Of a DNA stretch of 6,074 nucleotides, positions 1 to 5,409 are shown in pieces. The stretch covers positions 1 through 6,074 of the forward strand of contig JAEZRD010000021.1 in the NCBI GenBank assembly GCA_023440975.1. Reading direction: 5' to 3'. Both the position numbers and the translations under genes were made by a program. The DNA comes from Methanobacteriota archaeon. GTDB lineage: Archaea; Methanobacteriota; Methanobacteria; Methanobacteriales; Methanobacteriaceae. The notes under the pieces were generated by a model, which saw only the letters and a program-made list of their open reading frames with translations, was not told the DNA's origin and made no database searches. Every line of letters starts with the position of its first letter. Position 1 is the stretch's first letter.

Positions 1-219
1 CCAAAAAATAGGATGTGTATATATGAATAAAAAATCTTCATTATCTTTTGTAGGTTTTAAAATGTTTATACCATAATCTACTTGATTATAAATATCTGCT
101 AGATTATATCTTTCAATATTTATTTTGTTTTTTGAAAAATCATATATATCCTCTAAATTTTCCAATTCTGTAGTTGCAGAAACATTAAGTTCTTCTGATT
201 CAAAAACTAATTTATACAT
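1..219 (-). CDS. Unrecognised protein, N-terminal part only (runs off left edge)
   Basis: An open frame of 73 codons begins at ATG (219-217) and stays open to base 1, so the C-terminus lies outside the window. The product starts MYKLVFESEELNVSAT and ends in the window with FIYTHPIFW. It is acidic and polar, with many Asp, Glu and Asn residues, no signal peptide and no membrane segment, so it is probably cytoplasmic. The start is supported by a purine-rich AAGGGA (231-236) about 11 bases upstream and by the lack of any better upstream ATG. Codon use (AGA, ATA, TTA) matches the neighbouring genes. I do not recognise the family and assign no function. It lies 466 bp downstream of the adhesin gene on the same strand, so it probably has its own promoter in that gap. 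That it is a real gene is fairly likely: the frame is unbroken in a region rich in stop codons and has balanced amino-acid use, unlike the low-complexity ORFs nearby. Confidence 0.65.
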   Translation of the reverse strand, partial: MYKLVFESEELNVSATTELENLEDIYDFSKNKINIERYNLADIYNQVDYGINILKPTKDNEDFLFIYTHPIFW

Positions 220-320
220 ATGTTTATATTTCCCTTATTTTTTTAATCACATTCTCTTAAAAAATGAGTTTTAACTTTATTTTATATTTTCTTATTATTA
301 AATATTATACAATCTATTGA

Positions 321-337
321 ATATTTTAAAATATGCG
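321..337 (-). promoter_or_regulatory. Palindrome followed by CG, upstream of left-edge gene
   Basis: Bases 321-334 read ATATTTTAAAATAT, a perfect 14-base palindrome, followed by GCG. Read on the minus strand it is CGCATATTTTAAAATAT, centred about 108 bp before the ATG at 219. The same 14-base core occurs at 5344-5357 in front of the DUF1622 pseudogene, also next to a CG-containing flank. It could be an operator or part of a core promoter; AT-rich palindromes also arise by chance in such DNA. Confidence 0.3.
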
Positions 338-361
338 AATTTAATATCCTTTTTAAAATTA

Positions 362-409
362 ACCCTAGGAAATTTTAGATAAATTTATGGGTCCTTCAGT
401 ATTTTTTTT
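362..409 (+). terminator. Hairpin plus T8, terminator-like, plus strand
   Basis: ACCC (362-365) can pair with GGGT (389-392) and AAATTT (370-375) with AAATTT (381-386), leaving a five-base loop and a small internal bulge. Eight T follow at 402-409. The shape is that of a factor-independent terminator for a plus-strand transcript, but no plus-strand gene is visible before it, and the T run begins nine bases after the stem. It may be incidental or a leftover of a lost gene. Confidence 0.25.
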
Positions 410-660
410 GTTTATATTAAACCTATTTTAAATTATACTTATGTTTAATTAAATATTTAATATTATGTTTTTGTTTAATTAATTCATATTATAACTCTTT
501 ATTCAAACATTAGAAATTATACAAATAAAACAGTTAAATGATGTAAAAAAAAAGTTTAATTCTTTTATTTATATTATATTAATAAAAAAAAAAAAAATAA
601 AGTTTTTCGAGTACACTAGAAAAAAAATTAAAAAAAATTTAAGTTTTTTCCAATTCAACC

Positions 661-677
661 AAAAAAAAAGTAAAAAA
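661..677 (-). terminator. Oligo-T transcription end of the adhesin gene
   Basis: On the minus strand, the adhesin stop codon (688-686) is followed within 9 to 25 bases by T6 (677-672) and then T9 (669-661), with more T tracts further on (637-631, 627-620, 597-584). Archaeal RNA polymerase terminates at oligo-T runs without needing a hairpin, so this cluster is the likely 3' end of the transcript. Confidence 0.6.
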
Positions 678-685
678 TTAAAATT

Positions 686-3600
686 TTAATAAATAATTGT
701 TAACTTTTTATCAATAGTAAATGTACCCTTCATCATACAAGGTTGATAAACACTAGAACCTGGATAAATTACCTTAGCTGCATAATCTCCATTTCCTAAA
801 TGAATAGGTAAAGTATAATAACCATTACTATTAGTTGTTACAGTATAATTTTTACTTAAACCATTACTTAAACGGGTTAATTCTATTGTAACAGTCTGAT
901 TAAATAAACCTTCATCCCCATCATCAAGATAACCTGCTAACTGGGATGTGGAGTTAATTTCACCAGGATAATAAGATATACTAGTTATAGTACGATTATC
1001 AATAGTTCCATTATTAATTAATATTGTAGTTTCAACATAGGAATATGTTTCCTGATTAATAGCTTCAACATTATAAGTTCCAGGACTTAAATTAATAGGT
1101 AACTGGAATACACCATTACTATCAGTTGTTACATTGTAAACTTTATTTGCACCATCACTTAAACGTTTAATAACTATTAAAACAGTTTTATTAGATAAAG
1201 ATGTACCATTTAAGCTTGTTAAATTACCAGAATATGTGATATTTGAACCATAAGTAACATTAATATTATTTGCAGTTATATTTGCACCTTGAATATAAAT
1301 GAAGCTCAATGCCTCAGATGCATCATAATCTTTATCACCTGCAAAGGTTACATAAACACTGTAAGATCCTTGTGCAAGAGTAATAGGTAACTTAAAGTAT
1401 CCATCAAGGTTAGTAGTTACATTATAATCTTTACTTGCACCATTGCTTAAACGGGTTAATGTTAAAGTTATATTATGATTAGCAACTACATTTCCATTAC
1501 AATCAGTTATTGTTCCATAATACATATTTATATCAAAAAATGGACTTAGATTACTATTATAATAGAAAGTGTAATCTGGTGAGATTATAAATGTTGTATG
1601 ATTAGTTAAAGGTTCTACTGTGAAATTATAGGTTAATACTTGATTATCAATTACAACAGTAGTGGTGAAGTTTCCACTAGCTTTTGTAACATACCCTAAA
1701 TTACTTTCATTTTTTATAGTACTGTAAGTTGGTTTATTATAACCATCATTAGTAGTCCATATATAATTCCACTCAGGTAAATCACTTGTCATATTATAAG
1801 TATTATTACCATCAGTATACTCATTTAAGGAAAGTTTACCAATAATCTGATCACCTAAAGTGACATGAGTATTATTAAAGGTTAATTTAGCTAAAACCCA
1901 ATTATTCAAGTTCACTGTACTGTTTCCAAGATTATGTGTTAAGTTTGCAGGATTATCATTAGTACCCCACCAATCATAAGCATAATTAACCTTAGAATTA
2001 TTAACTGTAATATAACTAGTCTTATTATTAGTTATAATAGAATTAGTAATGTTTAAAGAACCATTAGCCACTCTAATCATTGAAGAATGATTAATAGCAG
2101 TATTATTTGCAATAATGGATTCAGCAATGTTTAATTCACCATTAGTATAAATTGCAGATCCAGAATTTGATGCAACATTCTGATCAAATTCACAGTTATA
2201 AATATTTGTAACATTGTTTCTTGCAATTATAGCTCCACCTAAACCAGAACTACTAGTATTCCCAATAGCCTGGTTATTTATAAATACTGAATTATTAAGT
2301 TCCATCAAACCATTGTATTGATAGATTGCTCCTCCACCAAATACTACAGGAGTAATCATATAATCATCTGTTGCAACATTAAATGCGAAATAACTATCAT
2401 TAATGATTAATAATCCTTGAGATAAGATTGCTCCAGCATTACGATTTCCAATATTAGCTAAGAAGAAATTATCATTTAAATAAGTTTCACCAAACCATGT
2501 CCAAATTGCTCCTCCTGCAGCATATGCATGATTATAATAAAAACCAGAATCAGTAATATTATTCAATGCATAAATAGATAAGATTGCTCCCCCTTCACGA
2601 GCATAATCTAAGGATGTGTTTCCATCTGCAGTGTTATTCATGAAAATACTTCCGCTTATAGATAATTTACCATAGAATTGAGCAATAGCTCCACCACCAC
2701 TCACATTAGAATCTACAAGGTACATATCACTATATACACTGTTTGAATAGAATTTACAGTTATTTATGTTTAAATCATTATATATTGAAGATATTGCTCC
2801 TCCAAGTTCTGCAGTGTTATTTAGGAAATCAGAGTTTTGAATTGTTATTGTATTGTTTAATGAATTAGAAGCTATAGCTCCACCATCCAATGCAGTGTTA
2901 TTTGCAAATGTGGAATCATAAATAGTCATTGGGCCTTGATTTCTAATAGCTCCACCAACAAATCCACCATAATTATTAGAGAAACTAGAACCATCTATAC
3001 TTAATGTTCCATTAGATCTGATAGCTCCTCCCTCTTCTGCAAAGTTTTCTGTGAAACTGGAATTAACAACAGCCATGTTACATACACTATTTAAAGCTCC
3101 ACCACAAGTTGATGCACTATTGTTAATGAATTTAGAATTTGTTACATTAATCACACTATCATAAGAGTTACTTATAGCTCCACCATTAATTTTTGCAGTG
3201 TTATTTGTGAATGTTGAATTATCAACACTACAAGTTCCATTATTACGTATTGCTCCACCAAAATCATCATTTGCATTATTCAAGGTGAAATTAGATCCAA
3301 TTACTTTAAGTGTTCCATTAGCATAATTAGTAACAGCACCACCATGATAAGCAGTATTATTAATAAATATTGAATCTTCTATTCTTGCATCCCCAATAGT
3401 ATTATCAATTGCTCCACCATAAATAGCAGAATTATCCCAGAATGAGGAGTCTAGAACAATTAATGTTCCATTATTACGAATTGCCCCTCCTAGAAAACCA
3501 ATTGCCCTATTATTATTAAATAAAGAATCATCAATAAATAAGTTACCTACATTATTAACTGCTCCACCAGAATTCTCAGCATTATTATTAGTGAAAGCCC

Positions 3601-4399
3601 CAATAATAAAAGCATTACTATTATAAGAGTTACTTATAGCACCACCATTAACTTTCGCATAATTATCAGTGAAATAAGTATAATCTACTGTAAGATTACC
3701 AAGGTTTCTGATTGCTCCACCATAAGACTCAGTTGCATTATTTTTATAGAAATTAGATAAAGTAACAGATAAATATCCATTATAATTACTTATTGCCCCA
3801 CCATGACTTGCACTGTTATTTTCAAAATTAGATTTATTTACATTTACATTACCATAATAGTTTTCAATTGCCCCACCAGTAATTGCAGTGTTATTTGCAA
3901 AGGTACAGTAATTAACATTTAAGTTTCCCATATTCATTATAGCTCCAGTACCATGAAATGATTCTGTATTATTAACATTAATAAAGGTTAAACCTGTTAA
4001 AGTTACTGTAGTATAATTTGTTATTGTTAATATTGATGTTGCACTATTGGTTGCATCAAATATCACGGTTTTATTCATATCAGCACTGATTGTTAAGTTT
4101 TTACTTAAATTTAAACCAATATTTCCATTACCTGTATAAGTTCCTGCCCCTATAATTATATTATCATTATCTGTTGCTGCATTATATGCATCAGAAAGGT
4201 TAGTGTAACTTGTGTTGGTACTATCTAGGTAGAACGTGTTATTATTAACACTAAAATTAGTTGTTGTATCATTCACACTTACTATATTATTATTTGTGGT
4301 TGTTGTAGTGTTATCTGCTGCAGATATACAGGTTATACTTCCGAGTAACACTGTTAGTAAGAGTAGGATGATAATAATTTTCTTAGATTTATATTTCAT
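686..4399 (-). CDS. Asn/Thr-rich adhesin-like surface protein with Pmp-type beta-helix repeats
   Basis: The product has 1237 residues and is an intact secreted protein. Residues 1-28 are a signal peptide: basic MKYKSKK, a hydrophobic stretch from I8 to about T23, and a likely cleavage site after S-A-A (26-28). A Thr/Asn linker follows. From about residue 150 to 790 lie some 23 rungs of about 25 residues, 20 with GGA[IVL] and three degenerate (GTGAI, NAGAI, GSAI), alternating with FxxN motifs, as in chlamydial Pmp proteins; this predicts a right-handed parallel beta-helix. W810-W811-G812 lies near its C-terminal end. Residues 962-1237 hold three beta-sandwich (Ig/CnaB-like) repeats sharing TRLSNG, YNVTT and LPI cores. 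N-x-S/T sequons are frequent, so N-glycosylation is plausible. No C-terminal membrane helix, sortase signal or pseudomurein-binding repeat is visible. Such proteins are abundant in Methanosphaera and Methanobrevibacter and are thought to mediate attachment to other cells or host material. The start is fixed by AGGGGAT nine bases upstream. The family call is strong; the ligand is unknown. Confidence 0.92.
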   Translation of the reverse strand: MKYKSKKIIIILLLLTVLLGSITCISAADNTTTTTNNNIVSVNDTTTNFSVNNNTFYLDSTNTSYTNLSDAYNAATDNDNIIIGAGTYTGNGNIGLNLSKNLTISADMNKTVIFDATNSATSILTITNYTTVTLTGLTFINVNNTESFHGTGAIMNMGNLNVNYCTFANNTAITGGAIENYYGNVNVNKSNFENNSASHGGAISNYNGYLSVTLSNFYKNNATESYGGAIRNLGNLTVDYTYFTDNYAKVNGGAISNSYNSNAFIIGAFTNNNAENSGGAVNNVGNLFIDDSLFNNNRAIGFLGGAIRNNGTLIVLDSSFWDNSAIYGGAIDNTIGDARIEDSIFINNTAYHGGAVTNYANGTLKVIGSNFTLNNANDDFGGAIRNNGTCSVDNSTFTNNTAKINGGAISNSYDSVINVTNSKFINNSASTCGGALNSVCNMAVVNSSFTENFAEEGGAIRSNGTLSIDGSSFSNNYGGFVGGAIRNQGPMTIYDSTFANNTALDGGAIASNSLNNTITIQNSDFLNNTAELGGAISSIYNDLNINNCKFYSNSVYSDMYLVDSNVSGGGAIAQFYGKLSISGSIFMNNTADGNTSLDYAREGGAILSIYALNNITDSGFYYNHAYAAGGAIWTWFGETYLNDNFFLANIGNRNAGAILSQGLLIINDSYFAFNVATDDYMITPVVFGGGAIYQYNGLMELNNSVFINNQAIGNTSSSGLGGAIIARNNVTNIYNCEFDQNVASNSGSAIYTNGELNIAESIIANNTAINHSSMIRVANGSLNITNSIITNNKTSYITVNNSKVNYAYDWWGTNDNPANLTHNLGNSTVNLNNWVLAKLTFNNTHVTLGDQIIGKLSLNEYTDGNNTYNMTSDLPEWNYIWTTNDGYNKPTYSTIKNESNLGYVTKASGNFTTTVVIDNQVLTYNFTVEPLTNHTTFIISPDYTFYYNSNLSPFFDINMYYGTITDCNGNVVANHNITLTLTRLSNGASKDYNVTTNLDGYFKLPITLAQGSYSVYVTFAGDKDYDASEALSFIYIQGANITANNINVTYGSNITYSGNLTSLNGTSLSNKTVLIVIKRLSDGANKVYNVTTDSNGVFQLPINLSPGTYNVEAINQETYSYVETTILINNGTIDNRTITSISYYPGEINSTSQLAGYLDDGDEGLFNQTVTIELTRLSNGLSKNYTVTTNSNGYYTLPIHLGNGDYAAKVIYPGSSVYQPCMMKGTFTIDKKLTIIY
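689..934 (-). repeat. C-terminal beta-sandwich repeat 3 (residues 1156-1237)
   Basis: This is the last of three tandem repeats, beginning GYLDDGDEG and sharing ELTRLSNG, YTVTTNSNGYY and LPI with the other two. It is about 15 residues shorter than its neighbours and ends the protein at LTIIY with no anchor after it. The repeat is visible in DNA too: AATAGGTA recurs at 803, 1094 and 1382. Confidence 0.75.
935..1228 (-). repeat. C-terminal beta-sandwich repeat 2 (residues 1058-1155)
   Basis: This middle unit begins GNLTSLNG, with the shared core IKRLSDGANKVYNVTT and then LPINLSPGTYNV. Its length of 98 residues suits an Ig-like or CnaB-like fold, which is the probable structure. Confidence 0.75.
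1229..1516 (-). repeat. C-terminal beta-sandwich repeat 1 (residues 962-1057)
   Basis: This is the first unit of 96 residues, beginning GTITDCNGN, with TLTRLSNGASKDYNVTT and LPITLAQGSYSVYV. The region before it (about 813-961) is also Asn/Thr-rich and probably beta-structured but does not align by eye with the three repeats. Confidence 0.75.
2885..3343 (-). repeat. Six-rung beta-helix block 2 (residues 353-505)
   Basis: This 153-residue block starts at GGAVTNY and holds six GGA[ILV] rungs. Rung by rung it matches the preceding block: both have GGAIRN as rung 2, an AK[VI]NGGAISNSY[ND]S join to rung 3, and GGA-x-N/S in rung 4. The 18 bases at 3161-3178 are identical to those at 3623-3640, 462 bp away. 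The pattern indicates a tandem duplication of a six-rung module followed by divergence. Confidence 0.7.
3344..3802 (-). repeat. Six-rung beta-helix block 1 (residues 200-352)
   Basis: This is the partner of the following block, starting at GGAISNYNG and ending just before GGAVTNY. It also has six rungs and 153 residues, an average of 25.5 residues per rung, the usual length of one turn in Pmp-like beta-helices. The two blocks are contiguous. Confidence 0.7.
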
Positions 4400-4408
4400 A
4401 AAATTTTT

Positions 4409-4415
4409 ATCCCCT
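4409..4415 (-). promoter_or_regulatory. Ribosome binding site of the adhesin gene
   Basis: On the minus strand AGGGGAT ends nine bases before the ATG at 4399-4397. It is the only G-rich stretch in the A/T-rich leader close to the start and supports this ATG, which also gives a well-formed signal peptide. Confidence 0.65.
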
Positions 4416-4422
4416 AAAAAAT

Positions 4423-4479
4423 TTATTTTTAAATATTTTTTAATTCTACATCATTTTTCTCGCCTTATTTTTAAATATT
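4423..4479 (-). repeat. 15-base direct repeat in the adhesin leader
   Basis: TTATTTTTAAATATT (plus strand) occurs exactly at 4423-4437 and 4465-4479, 42 bp apart. On the transcript it is AATATTTAAAAATAA. Together with the repeated AAAAAATTTTTT-type stretches and several Shine-Dalgarno-like G clusters, it suggests the leader grew by local duplication, though base composition makes chance matches easy. Confidence 0.4.
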
Positions 4480-4597
4480 ATTTTCTTAAAAAATTTTTTT
4501 TTGTCCCTTATCATTTTTTTTGTCATATTCTAAAAAATTTTTTCTCCTTTTAAACAATCATTTTTTTATTACATCCAAACATTTTAAAGTTTTATTT

Positions 4598-4656
4598 AAC
4601 TGTTTAAATTATTATAATATGCGTTTATTATTTTATTTTGAACAGTTTATATATAT
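4598..4656 (-). promoter_or_regulatory. Candidate adhesin promoter: TATA element with flanking inverted repeat
   Basis: An archaeal TATA-like stretch lies at 4646-4656 (minus strand ATATATATAAA). It overlaps one arm of an inverted repeat: AACTGTTTAAA (4598-4608) and TTTGAACAGTT (4637-4647), 11-base arms with one mismatch, 28 bp apart. Transcription from here would give a leader of about 220 bases. The TATA sequence is nearly symmetrical and could also serve the plus strand, where no gene follows. The operator role is inference. Confidence 0.35.
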
Positions 4657-4910
4657 TACTATAATAGTTAATGTTTGTTTAATTACGAACTAGATTATTG
4701 AACTTAATAAACTTTATCTGAAAAAAAATAAAAAAAACTTTAAAAGAAACACTTTAAAAAATTAAAAATTTAAAAAAATATGAATAAAAATTTAAAAAAA
4801 TCAAAATAAATTAAATACAAATGAACATACCATTAAAAAAAAAATTAATAAACCAAATATTTTATAAATAAAATAAAATCCCCAAAAAAAGTTTAGAAAA
4901 AAATATACTG

Positions 4911-4932
4911 AAAAAAGGATAAATAAAAAAAA
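4911..4932 (-). terminator. Oligo-T transcription end after the DUF1622 remnant
   Basis: On the minus strand T8 (4932-4925) and T6 (4916-4911) follow the remnant's stop codon (4942-4940) by 7 to 29 bases. This is the arrangement seen after the adhesin gene and marks the expected transcript end of the once-functional gene. Confidence 0.5.
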
Positions 4933-4939
4933 GGAAATA

Positions 4940-5269
4940 TTATTCATTTAATTCTTCATTATTTCTAGCCCTAGTACTATTTATCTCCTTATTAAGAAAA
5001 TATGAAATGATAGTTCTAATAGCAACAATAATTGTTAATGTAAACAAGACGATTTTACATCAGGTTCCATTTTACACTTTTTATTAAATCTGCAACAATG
5101 AAAAAGTCAAGGACAAATAGGATTCTTGAAGCAAAATAGAGTTTAATCTTATCAAAAATCTATTTTCTTATTCTTTAATAATTCTATTCTCATTAATTTA
5201 ATAAATAATCTAAGACCCACTAATTATAAGAATTATTACACTTAATACTGTAAAAAATTCAGCAAATAT
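4940..5269 (-). pseudogene. Decayed DUF1622-type small membrane protein gene, three frameshifts
   Basis: Four minus-strand segments in successive frames join into a protein of about 109 residues. Segment 1 (5269-5219) reads IFAEFFTVLSVIILIIS. Segment 2 (5217-5155) includes LRLFIKLMRIELLKNKK. Segment 3 (5153-5058) includes SRILFVLDFFIVADLIKS. Segment 4 (5056-4940) includes LTIIVAIRTIISYFLNKEI and ends NNEELNE, TAA. Order, hydrophobic pattern and the two conserved-looking blocks (R-x-L-x-x-L-[DE]-F-x-x-x-A-D and I-R-T-x-x-x-Y-F-L-x-[RK]-E-I) match the DUF1622 family as I know it: membrane proteins of roughly 110-130 residues with three helices and no firmly established role. Each join needs one extra base (near 5218, 5154 and 5057), so the three +1 slips together restore phase. 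The expected start is ATA (5269-5267), eight bases after AAGGA, probably a mutated ATG. The two large genes nearby are unbroken, which argues against general sequencing error, although the breaks lie at short homopolymers. Certainty is good for a remnant, moderate for the family name. Confidence 0.72.
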
Positions 5270-5277
5270 TTACAATA

Positions 5278-5282
5278 TCCTT
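5278..5282 (-). promoter_or_regulatory. Ribosome binding site left before the lost DUF1622 start codon
   Basis: Minus-strand AAGGA (5282-5278) is spaced eight bases from ATA at 5269-5267, the first codon of the decayed reading frame. The preserved site with correct spacing indicates that translation once began there, at a codon that has probably changed from ATG to ATA. Confidence 0.5.
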
Positions 5283-5339
5283 GTTACAGAATTATTAATT
5301 TAAGTTTTTTATTATAATTAAATATAATTAAAAATTCTT

Positions 5340-5395
5340 GTATATATTTTAAAATATACGCATTTTATATACTAGCATATATTTTAATATATACA
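5340..5395 (-). promoter_or_regulatory. Promoter region with two AT palindromes around a TATA element
   Basis: Two related palindromes lie at 5343-5359 and 5378-5394 (TATATTTTAAAATATAC and TATATTTTAATATATAC, one mismatch in 17, 35 bp apart). The first contains a 16-base perfect palindrome (5343-5358). Between them, minus-strand TATATAAAA (5371-5363) is a good archaeal TATA element. Initiation about 25 bases further on would fall near 5340 and give a leader of about 70 bases to the DUF1622 remnant. Paired sites flanking a TATA box suggest binding of a dimeric regulator, but this is inferred. Confidence 0.4.
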
Positions 5396-5409
5396 ATAAA
5401 TACTTTTTT

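Larger units (their letters stand above)
220..685. other. AT-rich intergenic spacer between adhesin gene and left-edge gene
   Basis: No gene is visible on either strand in these 466 bases. The half next to the adhesin stop is full of A tracts on the plus strand (a run of 14 A at 584-597, others at 620-637 and 661-677), which are T tracts in the adhesin transcript. The middle contains a short imperfect hairpin followed by eight T on the plus strand (362-409). The part nearest the left gene contains a 14-base perfect palindrome (321-334) and AT-rich promoter-like sequence. A 12-mer at 528-539 recurs inverted upstream of the adhesin gene. Confidence 0.6.
4400..4939. other. Low-complexity AT spacer with strand asymmetry, upstream of adhesin
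   Basis: These 540 bases hold no convincing gene. Bases 4400-4560 are T-rich on the plus strand, so the adhesin leader is A-rich. Bases 4700-4935 are the reverse, A-rich on the plus strand, hence T-rich downstream of the DUF1622 remnant, with many possible termination sites. Between them (4590-4690) is the less repetitive part that probably contains the adhesin promoter. ORFs in the A/T tracts on either strand encode only Lys- or Phe/Leu/Ile-rich strings and are best explained by base composition. Confidence 0.55.

Noticed and set aside
4328..4339. Possible lipoprotein lipobox (GSITC, residues 20-24) in the adhesin signal peptide
   Set aside because: Thr directly before Cys is not a usual lipobox, and a good signal-peptidase site (S-A-A) follows at 26-28.
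686..4399. Repeated GGAI-encoding DNA as a CRISPR-like or satellite array
   Set aside because: The repeats keep reading frame and vary mainly at synonymous and surface positions; they are coding repeats of one protein.
4236..4553. Plus-strand ORF of 105 codons with a hydrophobic N-terminus
   Set aside because: Its first half is the reverse complement of the adhesin signal-peptide region and Thr/Asn linker, which naturally yields Leu/Val-rich sequence. The rest is T-tract spacer giving Phe/Leu runs. No ribosome binding site or family resemblance was seen.
4801..4947. Minus-strand ORF of 48 codons, Phe/Leu/Ile-rich, starting at an ATG that overlaps the end of the DUF1622 remnant
   Set aside because: It lies in the T-rich downstream region, where long runs of TTT and TTA create hydrophobic ORFs without selection. 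Its only candidate Shine-Dalgarno sequence is weak and distant, and it crosses the likely oligo-T termination sites.
4940..5269. Programmed +1 frameshifting in the DUF1622-like gene
   Set aside because: Three separate sites in 330 bases plus a missing start codon, with no slippery motif or structure recognised, fit decay better than regulation.
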